Program-made: the position numbers and the translations under genes | Shown: piece by piece, positions 18,126-25,637 of the stretch | Numbering within the stretch: the stretch's first letter is position 1 | Layout of the letters: every line of letters begins with the position of its first letter | Assembly (NCBI GenBank): GCA_964587655.1 | Contig: CAZPMT010000019.1 | Coordinates: forward strand, 1 to 60,802 | Source of the DNA: CAZPMT01 sp964587655 | GTDB lineage: Bacteria; Hydrogenedentota; Hydrogenedentia; Hydrogenedentales; SLHB01 | Direction of reading: 5' to 3' | Length of the DNA stretch: 60,802 nt | The notes under the pieces: generated by a model | What the model was told of the DNA's origin: nothing | The model's database searches: none | Seen by the model: the letters and a program-made list of their open reading frames with translations, nothing else

Positions 18126-18847
18126 TGGGTGAAAGTATTCAAGCTGGTTCGTCGTCGACGCAACGGTACGATGGGACCTCGAGCCAGCAAGTGTTCAGTC
18201 CAATCTCGGCCATGATGAAGGTGGCGATCGTTGTCTTGCTTGACGCAACAAGCAGTATGGGCTTTTGCATAGAGGGCGTTAAGCGCGGAATCCTGGGCAT
18301 GATCGACATCCTGCTGAAAGGCGGGATGAAAGTGGACCTCGGACTGGTGATCTTCCGTGATGAACTCATCGGCGAGATGCCGGAATGTCATGACGTAGGG
18401 ACCTCGCCGGAACGTCTTAAGGCGATACTGGCGGCGACCAGGGCTATGGGCGGCGGTGATATCCCGGAGTCTTCGTTGCCGGCAATCCACCGCGCCCTGA
18501 ATCTCCAGGGTTATACGCCAGGCGCAAAGAAGGTGCTCTTCCTTTTGACGGACGCGCCGCCGCATAATCCGGAGGGGGGAATATCGTCCCAGCAGATTCT
18601 GGCCATGCTTAAGGAACAACAGGTGTTGTTCTTCGCCTGCGCGCCGGAGATCGAACCGTATAAGCGGTTCGTCGCGGAAACGCAGGGACATTTGTTTCCG
18701 ATGAGAGCGGGTTTGGGCCCGGATTCGTTCAAGGACATCGTGCATCAGTTTGGTGCAAAGACCGCGCGGACGCTGCGCATGGCCGGTGGAGTCGATCTGG
18801 TGGCGACCATGCAGGCGGAACTCCGTAAGACGCTTCGGATCAGTTGA
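18122..18847 (+). CDS. TerY-like von Willebrand factor A domain protein
   Basis: 241 aa, a single vWA domain. The MIDAS motif is VVLLDATSSMG (DxTxS, ~38-48), with FRDEL and FLLTDAPPHN further on as the other metal-site loops. GGGDIPESSLPAI is typical of bacterial vWA proteins linked to kinases. No signal peptide. Overlaps the kinase gene by 4 bp. TerY-type vWA proteins occur in a triad with a kinase and a PP2C phosphatase (the TerY-P triad), and all three are adjacent here. Confidence 0.85.
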   Translation: MMGESIQAGSSSTQRYDGTSSQQVFSPISAMMKVAIVVLLDATSSMGFCIEGVKRGILGMIDILLKGGMKVDLGLVIFRDELIGEMPECHDVGTSPERLKAILAATRAMGGGDIPESSLPAIHRALNLQGYTPGAKKVLFLLTDAPPHNPEGGISSQQILAMLKEQQVLFFACAPEIEPYKRFVAETQGHLFPMRAGLGPDSFKDIVHQFGAKTARTLRMAGGVDLVATMQAELRKTLRIS

Positions 18848-18865
18848 GGAAATTGGAGCGAGACG

Positions 18866-20305
18866 ATGAAGGCGATGCTAGTCTGCGTTTCCTGTGGTAA
18901 ACCGTGTGCGGCGACCGCAACGCGCTGTGCGGGGTGTGGTAATCCCATCTTGCACAGGGTCACCGAACGGTTTGCAGTCGACGCTGTGCTGGCCGTCAGT
19001 CCGGATGTCGTCACGTACAAGACGGTGGATCGCGTACTGCACCGTGCAGCCGTGGTCTATCTGGCTCGTCCGAAAGCGGGTGAGGCCGCCAAGGATCGCT
19101 TGGCCACGGAAGCCCGGCTCCTTCGCAAACACGAAGGGGCCGGGCTGTTCCCCTCTTTCCTTTCCGCGGGCAAGCTGCCCGATACCGGAGCCGTATTCAT
19201 CGCCGTAGAGTTCGTAGAAGGCATGACGCTGGCGGAAGCGTGCGCAAAGGCGCGCTCCGCCGAGATGCTCGACCTTTACCTGCAAGCCGCGGAGCTGATT
19301 GCACGCGCACACGCCCTTGGCATCATTCTTCTAAACATAAAGCCCGAGCATTTTCGCCTAACGCCTGAAGGAGAGATGCGGCTCGTTGACCTGAAATGCG
19401 CCCGGGAGCCCGGCGCGCCGTGTCATGGTCTCGGGGCCAAGGGACTCAGGGCGCCTGAATCGTATATCAAGCTGGAGCCTGCTACGACGGCCATGGATGC
19501 GTTTGCTCTGGCCGCCATGCTGTATGTTCTTTTGACGAGCAGGTTGCCGTATTTCGCGAAGAAATCGTCACGTGAACCGGCCTTTGACAAACCCCTGACG
19601 CCGGCCTCCACGCTGAATCCCGTGGTGCCTCCCGAACTGGACGAGATCATCGTTCATGGTTTGGCTGTTCATCCTGAGCGGAGGTTTTCCAACGCGGCTG
19701 CGTTACGTGACGCGTTGTTCACGCACTACGCGCGAAGAACCCGCTTGGACGTAGCACCCTTGACCACGGTTACAGATCGTGCTGTAAAGTCCAAACCGCG
19801 TGATGCAGGCAAGGACGCTGGTAAGCGTACTACTGCTACCGGCGGTGGTGCGGCGGCTCCTATGGGGGGCGCTTGGCGCATGCCCTATGCCGTACCGCCG
19901 TATGTCCCGCCGATATCCGCTCCTGGAACTTTTTGGGATTTCGTTAGCTGGGTGCTGGGCATCGCGGCCTGTCTGGTCATCACAGTGCTATGTGTTGACT
20001 CATGCCGAGAGCGCCGCGAGGCAAGCGCGGCATATACCCCTGCGTCCGTGGCAAGAGACGTGGGAGAGAGCATCGTGCGGTTTCTTAGCTACCCGGCAGC
20101 TAAGGTGTTCGTGAATGGCAAGCTGCTTTCCGAAGCGCCTTCCCTGGACGACGTCGCATGTCCTAGCGGCTCCGCATCGTTCCGGATCATTTCGAACACG
20201 GGCAAGGAGCACTCATTCTCCACGTGGCTTGCCCCAGGAAGAACGTACGAGGTACGAACCGACGTGGATGATGCCACGCACTCTGTTCAGGAGGTCGGAC
20301 GATGA
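18866..20305 (+). CDS. membrane-anchored zinc ribbon-pseudokinase-PEGA-like protein
   Basis: 479 aa. N-terminal zinc ribbon CVSCGK...CAGCGN (7-25). Kinase-like domain ~40-290 with serious losses: no glycine-rich loop, and the HRD-loop reads LLNIKPEHF (155-163), so the catalytic Asp is Asn. VDL replaces DFG and RAPESY is kept. A low-complexity linker (~300-355) leads to a transmembrane helix (~358-378, FVSWVLGIAACLVITVL). The last ~75 residues (AAKVFVNGKLL, APGRTYEVRTDV) look like a PEGA domain outside the membrane. It is probably a scaffold that links an extracytoplasmic sensor to the active kinase upstream. Confidence 0.8.
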   Translation: MKAMLVCVSCGKPCAATATRCAGCGNPILHRVTERFAVDAVLAVSPDVVTYKTVDRVLHRAAVVYLARPKAGEAAKDRLATEARLLRKHEGAGLFPSFLSAGKLPDTGAVFIAVEFVEGMTLAEACAKARSAEMLDLYLQAAELIARAHALGIILLNIKPEHFRLTPEGEMRLVDLKCAREPGAPCHGLGAKGLRAPESYIKLEPATTAMDAFALAAMLYVLLTSRLPYFAKKSSREPAFDKPLTPASTLNPVVPPELDEIIVHGLAVHPERRFSNAAALRDALFTHYARRTRLDVAPLTTVTDRAVKSKPRDAGKDAGKRTTATGGGAAAPMGGAWRMPYAVPPYVPPISAPGTFWDFVSWVLGIAACLVITVLCVDSCRERREASAAYTPASVARDVGESIVRFLSYPAAKVFVNGKLLSEAPSLDDVACPSGSASFRIISNTGKEHSFSTWLAPGRTYEVRTDVDDATHSVQEVGR

Positions 20306-20991
20306 AGATCCCTCCGTTGAATCATGCAATCTCCGTGGTGTCGCTGGTTTGCTTTGGCGCTGGTTGCGCGACGGGCATTTATGATTCCGTATTGGATGGT
20401 TTGAACAAGATCGCCGAGGTGCACTTCAAGCCGGATAGGCCTGTTTCGGCATATGCCGGGCCTTGGCGAAGCCGGGAGCCGGGAAACACGTACGGGCATG
20501 AGACGCCGCCAAAATCCGCACAGATAGCTTCCAGAGGCAGCGCACAACCTCCCACATCGACTTCAATGGCGCCGCCCAGCACCGGTTATGTGCCCCCGAG
20601 CCAAGATAGACCGCATGAAGAAAACGCAGCGACGATTCCTGCCGCCCCGCCGCCCGTTCCGTTGTCTGCGAATACGCAAACTGCGGGCGCCGAAGTGGAT
20701 GCTCTTGAACGTGAAATCTGGCAGCACTACAAACGATTCGAGTTTCCAGAAGTCTTCACCACAGGCACGAAGCTGGCCTACCTGCCCGCTGCCGCTCCTA
20801 GTCAGCGCGCGATGGCCTTCATTTTGATGGGAAGCGTGGCCTGCATCCAAAACCATGGGCAGGAAGCGAGGGAACATTTCCTGCACGCCATCCAGGCCGA
20901 CCCGACACGTTTACCTGATAAGGCCGTGTTTTCTTCTCGCGTATGCAGGCTATATCGCGAAGTGGCTGATGGATGTACACAAAACCCGTAA
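20302..20991 (+). CDS. lipoprotein-like protein of the cluster
   Basis: 229 aa, overlapping the pseudokinase stop by 4 bp. The N-terminus has a hydrophobic segment ending in a cysteine (ISVVSLVCFGAGC), a weak lipobox. A disordered Pro/Ser/Thr-rich region (~50-125) follows, then a helical C-terminal domain with a TPR-like feel (AFILMGSVACIQNHGQEARE, FLHAIQADPTRLPDK). It may interact with the extracytoplasmic PEGA-like tail of its neighbour. Function unknown. Confidence 0.6.
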   Translation: MKIPPLNHAISVVSLVCFGAGCATGIYDSVLDGLNKIAEVHFKPDRPVSAYAGPWRSREPGNTYGHETPPKSAQIASRGSAQPPTSTSMAPPSTGYVPPSQDRPHEENAATIPAAPPPVPLSANTQTAGAEVDALEREIWQHYKRFEFPEVFTTGTKLAYLPAAAPSQRAMAFILMGSVACIQNHGQEAREHFLHAIQADPTRLPDKAVFSSRVCRLYREVADGCTQNP

Positions 20992-21061
20992 GGTGAGTCT
21001 ATAGGGATGAGCAGGAACCGAATGTACTGACCGGATAGGAAGAAGGTTGGAGAGGATTGCC

Positions 21062-21778
21062 ATGGCGCCAGAAGGATCATCGTCGCCGTTCCCGCTGGAC
21101 CCAATGCGGTACGCGCCAAAGTTCACGGAAGAAGACGAAGAGAAGGCAAAGGCCGAAGGGTGTTGTTCTGCCGCGGAGGCATACGAATGGAAGATCAATT
21201 CCGAGCTTTTCATGTATGCCCACGAAGATATGCACCGGAAAAGTCGCGCCGCTTTCCGAAGGGACCTCGAGAGTGTAGGCGTGGCGCCGGAAAACCTGGG
21301 CGCTATTTCGGCGGCCGCCCGCGAACTACCTGGTTCTCCGAACTATGAGCCGCCCACGGAATTCCACCCGCCAAGCGATCCTGTAAAACGTGAAGCGGCC
21401 CTCTTGGGCATCCGGGACCGGCTGGTGCGATTGCACAAGACGCTCGAAGACAAAGGAATACCGCACGACACCGGGCCCGACAGCGACGACTATCCCTGGG
21501 AACGCCATGGAGAGGTGGACCACCTGTACCGGGAACGCGAGGAAATCCGCAACAAGCTGGCGGCCTACGGAGTGGATATACAGGCAGTGGAGGCCACGAT
21601 CGCATCTGGCGAGGAGCCGAGGAGCGAGTTTTGGGTCCCTGAGAAGACTGGTGCAAAGGCAAGTCCTGAATTGCAGCGCGTACTCGACGAATGGGAAGCG
21701 GACAAGGCCCGGTACTATGCCGAACACGATGACGACGAAGTAGTGTCGCGCGAGACAACGGAAGAGGATGACGAGTGA
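21062..21778 (+). CDS. hypothetical acidic, helical protein
   Basis: 238 aa from ATG 21062, preceded by GGAGAGG at 7 nt. Very charged, largely helical, with an acidic C-terminus. A stretch LGIRDRLVRLHKTLEDKG ... HLYREREEIRNKLAAYG may form coiled coils. Not recognised. Confidence 0.55.
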   Translation: MAPEGSSSPFPLDPMRYAPKFTEEDEEKAKAEGCCSAAEAYEWKINSELFMYAHEDMHRKSRAAFRRDLESVGVAPENLGAISAAARELPGSPNYEPPTEFHPPSDPVKREAALLGIRDRLVRLHKTLEDKGIPHDTGPDSDDYPWERHGEVDHLYREREEIRNKLAAYGVDIQAVEATIASGEEPRSEFWVPEKTGAKASPELQRVLDEWEADKARYYAEHDDDEVVSRETTEEDDE

Positions 21779-21804
21779 ACATGAACTGAAGGAGGTTATA
21801 CAAA

Positions 21805-22164
21805 ATGTCCAACATTGTGAGGTTCCCGCAGAATATGAGGACGGCGCCGGCCCAAGCCAAGAACGTGCCGCCGGGCGAGTATGGCGTGCGCGTAAAGAAG
21901 ATGTCGTTCCAGCCGCCAAGCCGTATCACCGCATTGTATGAGGTAATAGACGCGGGAGAGTTTCGTGGAGCCATGCTCTGGGATAGTTTCAATCTAGAGT
22001 ACGAGAGAGGCCAGGAGATGATGAGTGAGTTCCTGGCCGCGATCGAGGTCGTTAGCGAAGGAGGGGAGTTGGACCTCGACATGTGTGAAGGGAAAACGCT
22101 TTGCGTGAGCGTGAAAGAAAAGGGTCAGTGGCTGAACGTCATATCTCATAGACCGGACTTCTGA
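21805..22164 (+). CDS. DUF669-like small protein
   Basis: 119 aa with AAGGAGG nine bases upstream of ATG. The pattern VPPGEYGVRVKKMSF, ALYEVIDAGEFRGAMLWDSF, ...MMSEFLAAI..., CEGKTLCVSV matches the DUF669 family (phage-encoded, OB-like, often next to recombination genes, suspected ssDNA binding). Such a gene in the cluster is a hint of phage or mobile-element ancestry. Assignment by pattern only. Confidence 0.5.
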   Translation: MSNIVRFPQNMRTAPAQAKNVPPGEYGVRVKKMSFQPPSRITALYEVIDAGEFRGAMLWDSFNLEYERGQEMMSEFLAAIEVVSEGGELDLDMCEGKTLCVSVKEKGQWLNVISHRPDF

Positions 22165-22334
22165 TGAAGGGATTTGCAGGAAGGCGAGTCGGGCCAAAGC
22201 GCCACGAGGCATGCCTCGTGCAGAGAATCTAACAGGGAACGTGAGCATGTCTACGCTTTGTGAAGCCATTTCGCATAGTGAGGCCAGGAAGAGAAGAAAG
22301 GTTGACCAGCAAGACCGAGAACGGAGGTGTGATC

Positions 22335-22811
22335 ATGCATGAGTTCAAAGTCCCCGAGTATCTGATACCCAGTGTTCCTATTGACGCCGGGTCCCTGAGA
22401 GGTGACGAACTGCCACCTCCCGGCGCGCCAAAGGGATTCTTTCCAAATCAGAAGGAATTTGAGATTGCCGTAATGGTTAGGGAGTTGGATTGGGCTAATC
22501 GGCGAATCGAGGCGTTCTGGCCGTCGAGCAGTCGATTCAATCCTACGCGCGGCCGGCTCGAGGACTTGGTTGAGCAGAGAAGTTACGATCTTGAACAACT
22601 TGGAAGACTTGGGTTGGATGCGGCCGCTATCGACAAGCGACTCGCCGAATTGCATGCGCCACATATGGCACCCGAACCCGTCGCACCGCATATTCCCGTA
22701 CCGAGTCCTGACGACCCGGCTGCACTCCTCGGATACCACGGTTTTGGCCCATACAACACAGGCCCCCTGCCTGAACCGGAGCCAGACGCGCCGTTTGGAT
22801 TCCCGGAATGA
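22335..22811 (+). CDS. hypothetical protein
   Basis: 158 aa from ATG 22335 with GGAGGTG upstream. An N-terminal Pro-rich segment, then a helical block (FEIAVMVRELDWANRRIEAF, RLEDLVEQRSYDLEQLGRLG) and a Pro-rich tail ending in repeats of PEP/PDAP. No family recognised. Confidence 0.5.
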   Translation: MHEFKVPEYLIPSVPIDAGSLRGDELPPPGAPKGFFPNQKEFEIAVMVRELDWANRRIEAFWPSSSRFNPTRGRLEDLVEQRSYDLEQLGRLGLDAAAIDKRLAELHAPHMAPEPVAPHIPVPSPDDPAALLGYHGFGPYNTGPLPEPEPDAPFGFPE

Positions 22812-22885
22812 AGCCAAAAGCTTCCAGCGGCGGAAGTCTTAAATGCTGGAACAAAGCGGAAGACCGGCCGCTGAGGAATGGAAAG

Positions 22886-23044
22886 ATGAACAACGTAAAT
22901 GAGGACATCAATATGCTGCAGCGCTTTGGCGCCATCCGCGAACACGACGATCAGACGGTGATCACACTGTGCAGCGAAACGACGCCGATACGCCGCCTGC
23001 TGGATGACGTGGTGGACACGACAGCATGCGACTGTCTGCCGTGA
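22886..23044 (+). pseudogene. partial tail duplicate of the radical SAM gene
   Basis: 52 codons from ATG 22886. Its last ~38 residues (AIREHDDQTVITLCSE ... TTACDCLP) are clearly paralogous to the C-terminus of the radical SAM protein encoded at 23203-24291 (RIREHDNQTAIALCKE ... ATKCNCLP). The core of that enzyme is missing, so this is either a decayed tandem copy or a very short protein keeping only the Cys-rich tail. A flanking motif GAGGAC-ATCAATATGCT before this ORF reappears as GAGGAT-CTCAATATGCT after the full gene. Confidence 0.6.
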
Positions 23045-23202
23045 TGGTGCACATTTTGCGCGTTGAAGACCTCTATACAGGTGAGGATACGTTGACTGGA
23101 GAGTAGTTCATATGGGCGAATGGTTGGCACGTCGAGAAACGAGCGCACGACATATGATCGGTTCGCGTCGTGATCGGCGTGCCCATAATGGAGGACGTTA
23201 CA

Positions 23203-24291
23203 ATGCACAAGATGCACACGTGGTTTGAGGTTTTCTATGTGAAGTCCGGCTTGGAGGACGTGCCCGAAGTCCGGGCGTTTCTCGACACCCATCCCGAAAC
23301 ACCGGTCAGAATTTTTCGGTCCGTGTCCGAGGTCAAGGTTCCGGGCGCGTCGATGGCGGAGAAGATCAACAACGGCAAACATGTCCTTGTCATTGATAAG
23401 CGTTCGGGATCTTTGTTGGACAGGTTCGTGAATCACGATGAAGGTTCGATCTGTCCGACTTTCCCCAAATTGGTGCCTTCGACAAACTGTGTTTACGGGT
23501 GCCAGTATTGTTTTCTCGCCGCCACTTACCGGGCATGCCGGCCCTTTGTTTGTACGTACGTGGTGGATGTCTCGATGCTGGACAAGGTTCTGCGGCGCGC
23601 GTTTCCCAATGACGGTCGCATGCATGTCGTCAGCGCCGGGGAAATGTCCGATCCGCTGGGTTGCGATTTCCTCGGCTACATGCCGCGGATCGTCGAGATG
23701 TTTGGTAGAATCGACAATGTAAAGCTCCTACTACTCACGAAGTCGGGTCGCGATGAAATCCAGCCGTTACTGAACACCGACCACCGTAGTCACACGATTA
23801 CTTCTTGGAGCATCACGTGTGACGAAGTTATCGCGCGGTACGAAACCGGAAACATTTCGTTGGACAGCCGTTTGGATGCTGCCAAGGCAGCGCAAGACGC
23901 TGGCTACGAGGTGCGGTTCAGGCTTGACCCAATTTTGTTGCTCATTGAGGGTTGGCAAGAAGCATACGGCCGCACTATCGATGCCGTTTACGCCAAGGAC
24001 ATCCGGCCTTCACGATTCACGCTCGGGTCTTTCCGGCTTTTGGGCAATCTCCGGGGAATCATCAAGGCGCGGTTTCCTGAGAGTGACCTTCTCCAACAAC
24101 CGCTGGTTAAAGAAGCAGGCAAGCGCTGGCGCTACCCGCACGAAATGCGCGAGACATTCTATCGCCACGCCATCACCCGAATCCGCGAACACGACAACCA
24201 AACAGCAATCGCACTGTGCAAAGAAACGCCTGAAATGCACCGGACTTTCGACGGATTTGTGGATGCAACAAAATGCAACTGCCTACCGTGA
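23203..24291 (+). CDS. spore-photoproduct-lyase-like radical SAM protein
   Basis: 362 aa from the ATG at 23203 (GAGGAC eight bases upstream); a GTG at 23170 and ATG at 23188 are in frame. The radical SAM cluster motif is NCVYGCQYCFLA (CxxxCxxC, C96/C100/C103), followed by RPFVCTYVVD. It then has a glycine-rich SAM-binding strand region (VVSAGEMSDPLG). The order of elements and the wording around the cluster match the SplB/spore photoproduct lyase group. Classical members repair UV thymine lesions in spores; non-spore homologues have unknown roles. The C-terminal KCNCLP tail is unusual and is duplicated upstream. The operon context with ATPase, nuclease-like and DUF669-like proteins suggests DNA as the substrate. 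Confidence 0.8.
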   Translation: MHKMHTWFEVFYVKSGLEDVPEVRAFLDTHPETPVRIFRSVSEVKVPGASMAEKINNGKHVLVIDKRSGSLLDRFVNHDEGSICPTFPKLVPSTNCVYGCQYCFLAATYRACRPFVCTYVVDVSMLDKVLRRAFPNDGRMHVVSAGEMSDPLGCDFLGYMPRIVEMFGRIDNVKLLLLTKSGRDEIQPLLNTDHRSHTITSWSITCDEVIARYETGNISLDSRLDAAKAAQDAGYEVRFRLDPILLLIEGWQEAYGRTIDAVYAKDIRPSRFTLGSFRLLGNLRGIIKARFPESDLLQQPLVKEAGKRWRYPHEMRETFYRHAITRIREHDNQTAIALCKETPEMHRTFDGFVDATKCNCLP

Positions 24292-24386
24292 ACACACACT
24301 TGTGGTAATCGGAAGGTCTATGTAAGTGAGGATCTCAATATGCTCAGTAGAAAGAAAGCCGCCGGACCGTCCCGGTTCGAGTCGAG

Positions 24387-24584
24387 GTGAAAGACATGCT
24401 TTACACGAGAGTTGAGGCGGCGAAGTACCTGAGGTTGTCAGTTCCGCAGTTAGACAATCTCGCTCGGCGCGGAGAGATCGTCCGAGTGAAGATGGGAGAG
24501 GGACCGCGAGCACGAGTCCTTTACCGCCAGCAGGACCTGGACGGCTTCGTAGAAGCGCATCTCGTAACCGGGGTTGACGCCTAG
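24387..24584 (+). CDS. excisionase-like helix-turn-helix protein
   Basis: 65 aa. LYTRVEAAKYLRLSVPQLDNLARRGEIVRVKMG...VLYRQQDLDGFV is the typical HTH_17/excisionase (MerR-like winged helix) pattern. The first codon is GTG at 24387, with ATG at 24396 as alternative. It lies 155 bp before the tRNA half-site, as expected of a recombination directionality factor. Confidence 0.75.
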   Translation: MKDMLYTRVEAAKYLRLSVPQLDNLARRGEIVRVKMGEGPRARVLYRQQDLDGFVEAHLVTGVDA

Positions 24585-24741
24585 CAAGAAAAGGACATCT
24601 CGTCAACACGAATTACGTGGGGCATTCGTGGGGCATAAAACGGCAAATAGTAACTCTTACTCAGTCATACGCAATTTACAGAAGCCAATGTTTATAACGT
24701 CTTATGAGTATATAGGATTGAGTAAGAATTGCCGAAAGTAA

Positions 24742-24786
24742 CTGGCAGTCAAGAGGTCGACGGTTCGATCCCGTTCATCTCCACCA
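24742..24786 (+). tRNA. 3' half of a tRNA-Ala(GGC): attachment-site remnant
   Basis: Only the 3' half is present. Read as a tRNA: anticodon loop CTGGCAG (anticodon GGC), 3' anticodon stem TCAAG, variable loop AGGTC, T-arm GACGG-TTCGATC-CCGTT, acceptor strand CATCTCC, discriminator A and encoded CCA. T at position 70 would form the G3:U70 pair that marks tRNA-Ala. The 5' half is absent upstream (AT-rich unrelated sequence). A half tRNA starting exactly at the anticodon loop is a classical att site left by tyrosine-recombinase integration. Confidence 0.8.
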
Positions 24787-24800
24787 TATAGAACCCTATA

Positions 24801-24840
24801 GAGAGCCGCTTACGAACAAGAGTAAGCGGCTCTCTCTCTT
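24801..24840 (+). terminator. Rho-independent terminator
   Basis: Perfect 13-bp stem: GAGAGCCGCTTAC (24801-24813) and GTAAGCGGCTCTC (24822-24834) around an 8-nt loop, followed by TCTCTTTCTT. It follows the tRNA CCA by 14 bp, as if it were the original tRNA terminator carried with the att site. Confidence 0.8.
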
Positions 24841-24941
24841 TCTTATCATGACTTGTGGCCCAAACCGTGTCACCATAGTTGCGCCAATATGCAGTATGAA
24901 GCAACTTCAGAAAAGCGTCTAACTGACAGAAGGTTTCAATC

Positions 24942-25049
24942 ATGGTCAGCATCTACAGACGAAATGGAATCTACTACGTCAAGTTTTGCGAAGGCGGAAG
25001 GCGCATACGTAGATCTGAGGCAGTTTCCGCCGCCGCAACGTTCCCATAG
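24942..25049 (+). pseudogene. truncated tyrosine recombinase (integrase), N-terminal fragment
   Basis: ATG at 24942 with AGAAGG ten nt upstream. The peptide begins MVSIYRRNGIYYVKFCEGG, then RRIRRS, which is the arm-type DNA-binding start of phage-like integrases. After about 25 residues homology stops and the frame closes at 25049. No catalytic R..H-x-x-R..Y part remains. Its place, 156 bp after the tRNA half and pointing away from it, is the usual place of an int gene at attL. It marks a decayed integration event. Confidence 0.75.
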
Positions 25050-25068
25050 CTGGTTTATCCTTAGAGAG

Positions 25069-25103
25069 TGTGTGGAAAGCCCATGTAGGTCCGGTTTGTA
25101 ACC
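25069..25103 (+). repeat. dispersed palindromic repeat, copy 1
   Basis: GTGTGTGGAAAGCCCATG followed by TAGGTCCGGTTTGTAACC. The same unit occurs inverted at 31496-31540, where GGTC and its complement close a hairpin. Confidence 0.6.
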
Positions 25104-25491
25104 GCCCCCTTCGAAGTCCAGCCCATGCCCGCAGCGCAAACGCATCCCGACCGCGACCCATATCCGCTAACTTTCCCTGCACAACCCACGCAATCCCAGC
25201 ACCACGCGGGAAATGCGCGTCAAATCCTCGCTCTTACCCGGTCTCCAATCCGTCCCATTCGTCCGGCAAGCCGCTTCAAACCTCATCCAAGTCAGCGCCT
25301 ATGCCCCGCCACCCTACCCAACCCACGCGCGGATTCCGCAGCCTACAAACACGATTGACTCCTGCGTCACTGTCCAGTAGAGTAGGCAAATGAGTTGACT
25401 GGGGAGACCTGCTATTGCCGAGTTTCTGAACCCTCTCGCATAGTGCTCATAGCCGAGAGTTGCACATACCAAGATAGGGATTGCTTACGTA

Positions 25492-25513
25492 GGTCCGATT
25501 TCCGAATCGGACC
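25492..25513. repeat. perfect palindrome related to the dispersed repeat
   Basis: GGTCCGATT and AATCGGACC (9-bp arms, 4-nt loop), preceded by TACGTA where the other copies have CATGTA. Confidence 0.55.
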
Positions 25514-25637
25514 CACGCAAAACCGTCTGTCTCTCTATTGCGAACTTCAGCAACTAAGCGCCAGTGCGCAGCGGCGCGGTGCGTGGATCGCAACCCGATT
25601 CCCACGGAACGCACCGGCGACCGCCGAAGGATAGCCG

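Larger units (their letters stand above)
25050..25637. other. non-coding stretch with palindromic repeat copies
   Basis: No convincing gene. It contains one copy of the dispersed repeat with the core GGTCCGGTTTGTAACC (25088-25103) and a perfect palindrome GGTCCGATT-TCCG-AATCGGACC (25492-25513). Otherwise it looks like decayed sequence between the integration scar and the LRR-ROCO gene. Confidence 0.5.

Noticed and set aside
15205..18847. Type VI secretion post-translational regulation locus
   Set aside because: PP2C, kinase and FHA are shared, but no Tss structural genes (sheath, baseplate, TssM/L) are present.
24742..24786. Intact tRNA or tmRNA gene
   Set aside because: Only the 3' half is present, and the variable loop and anticodon loop fit tRNA-Ala, not tmRNA.
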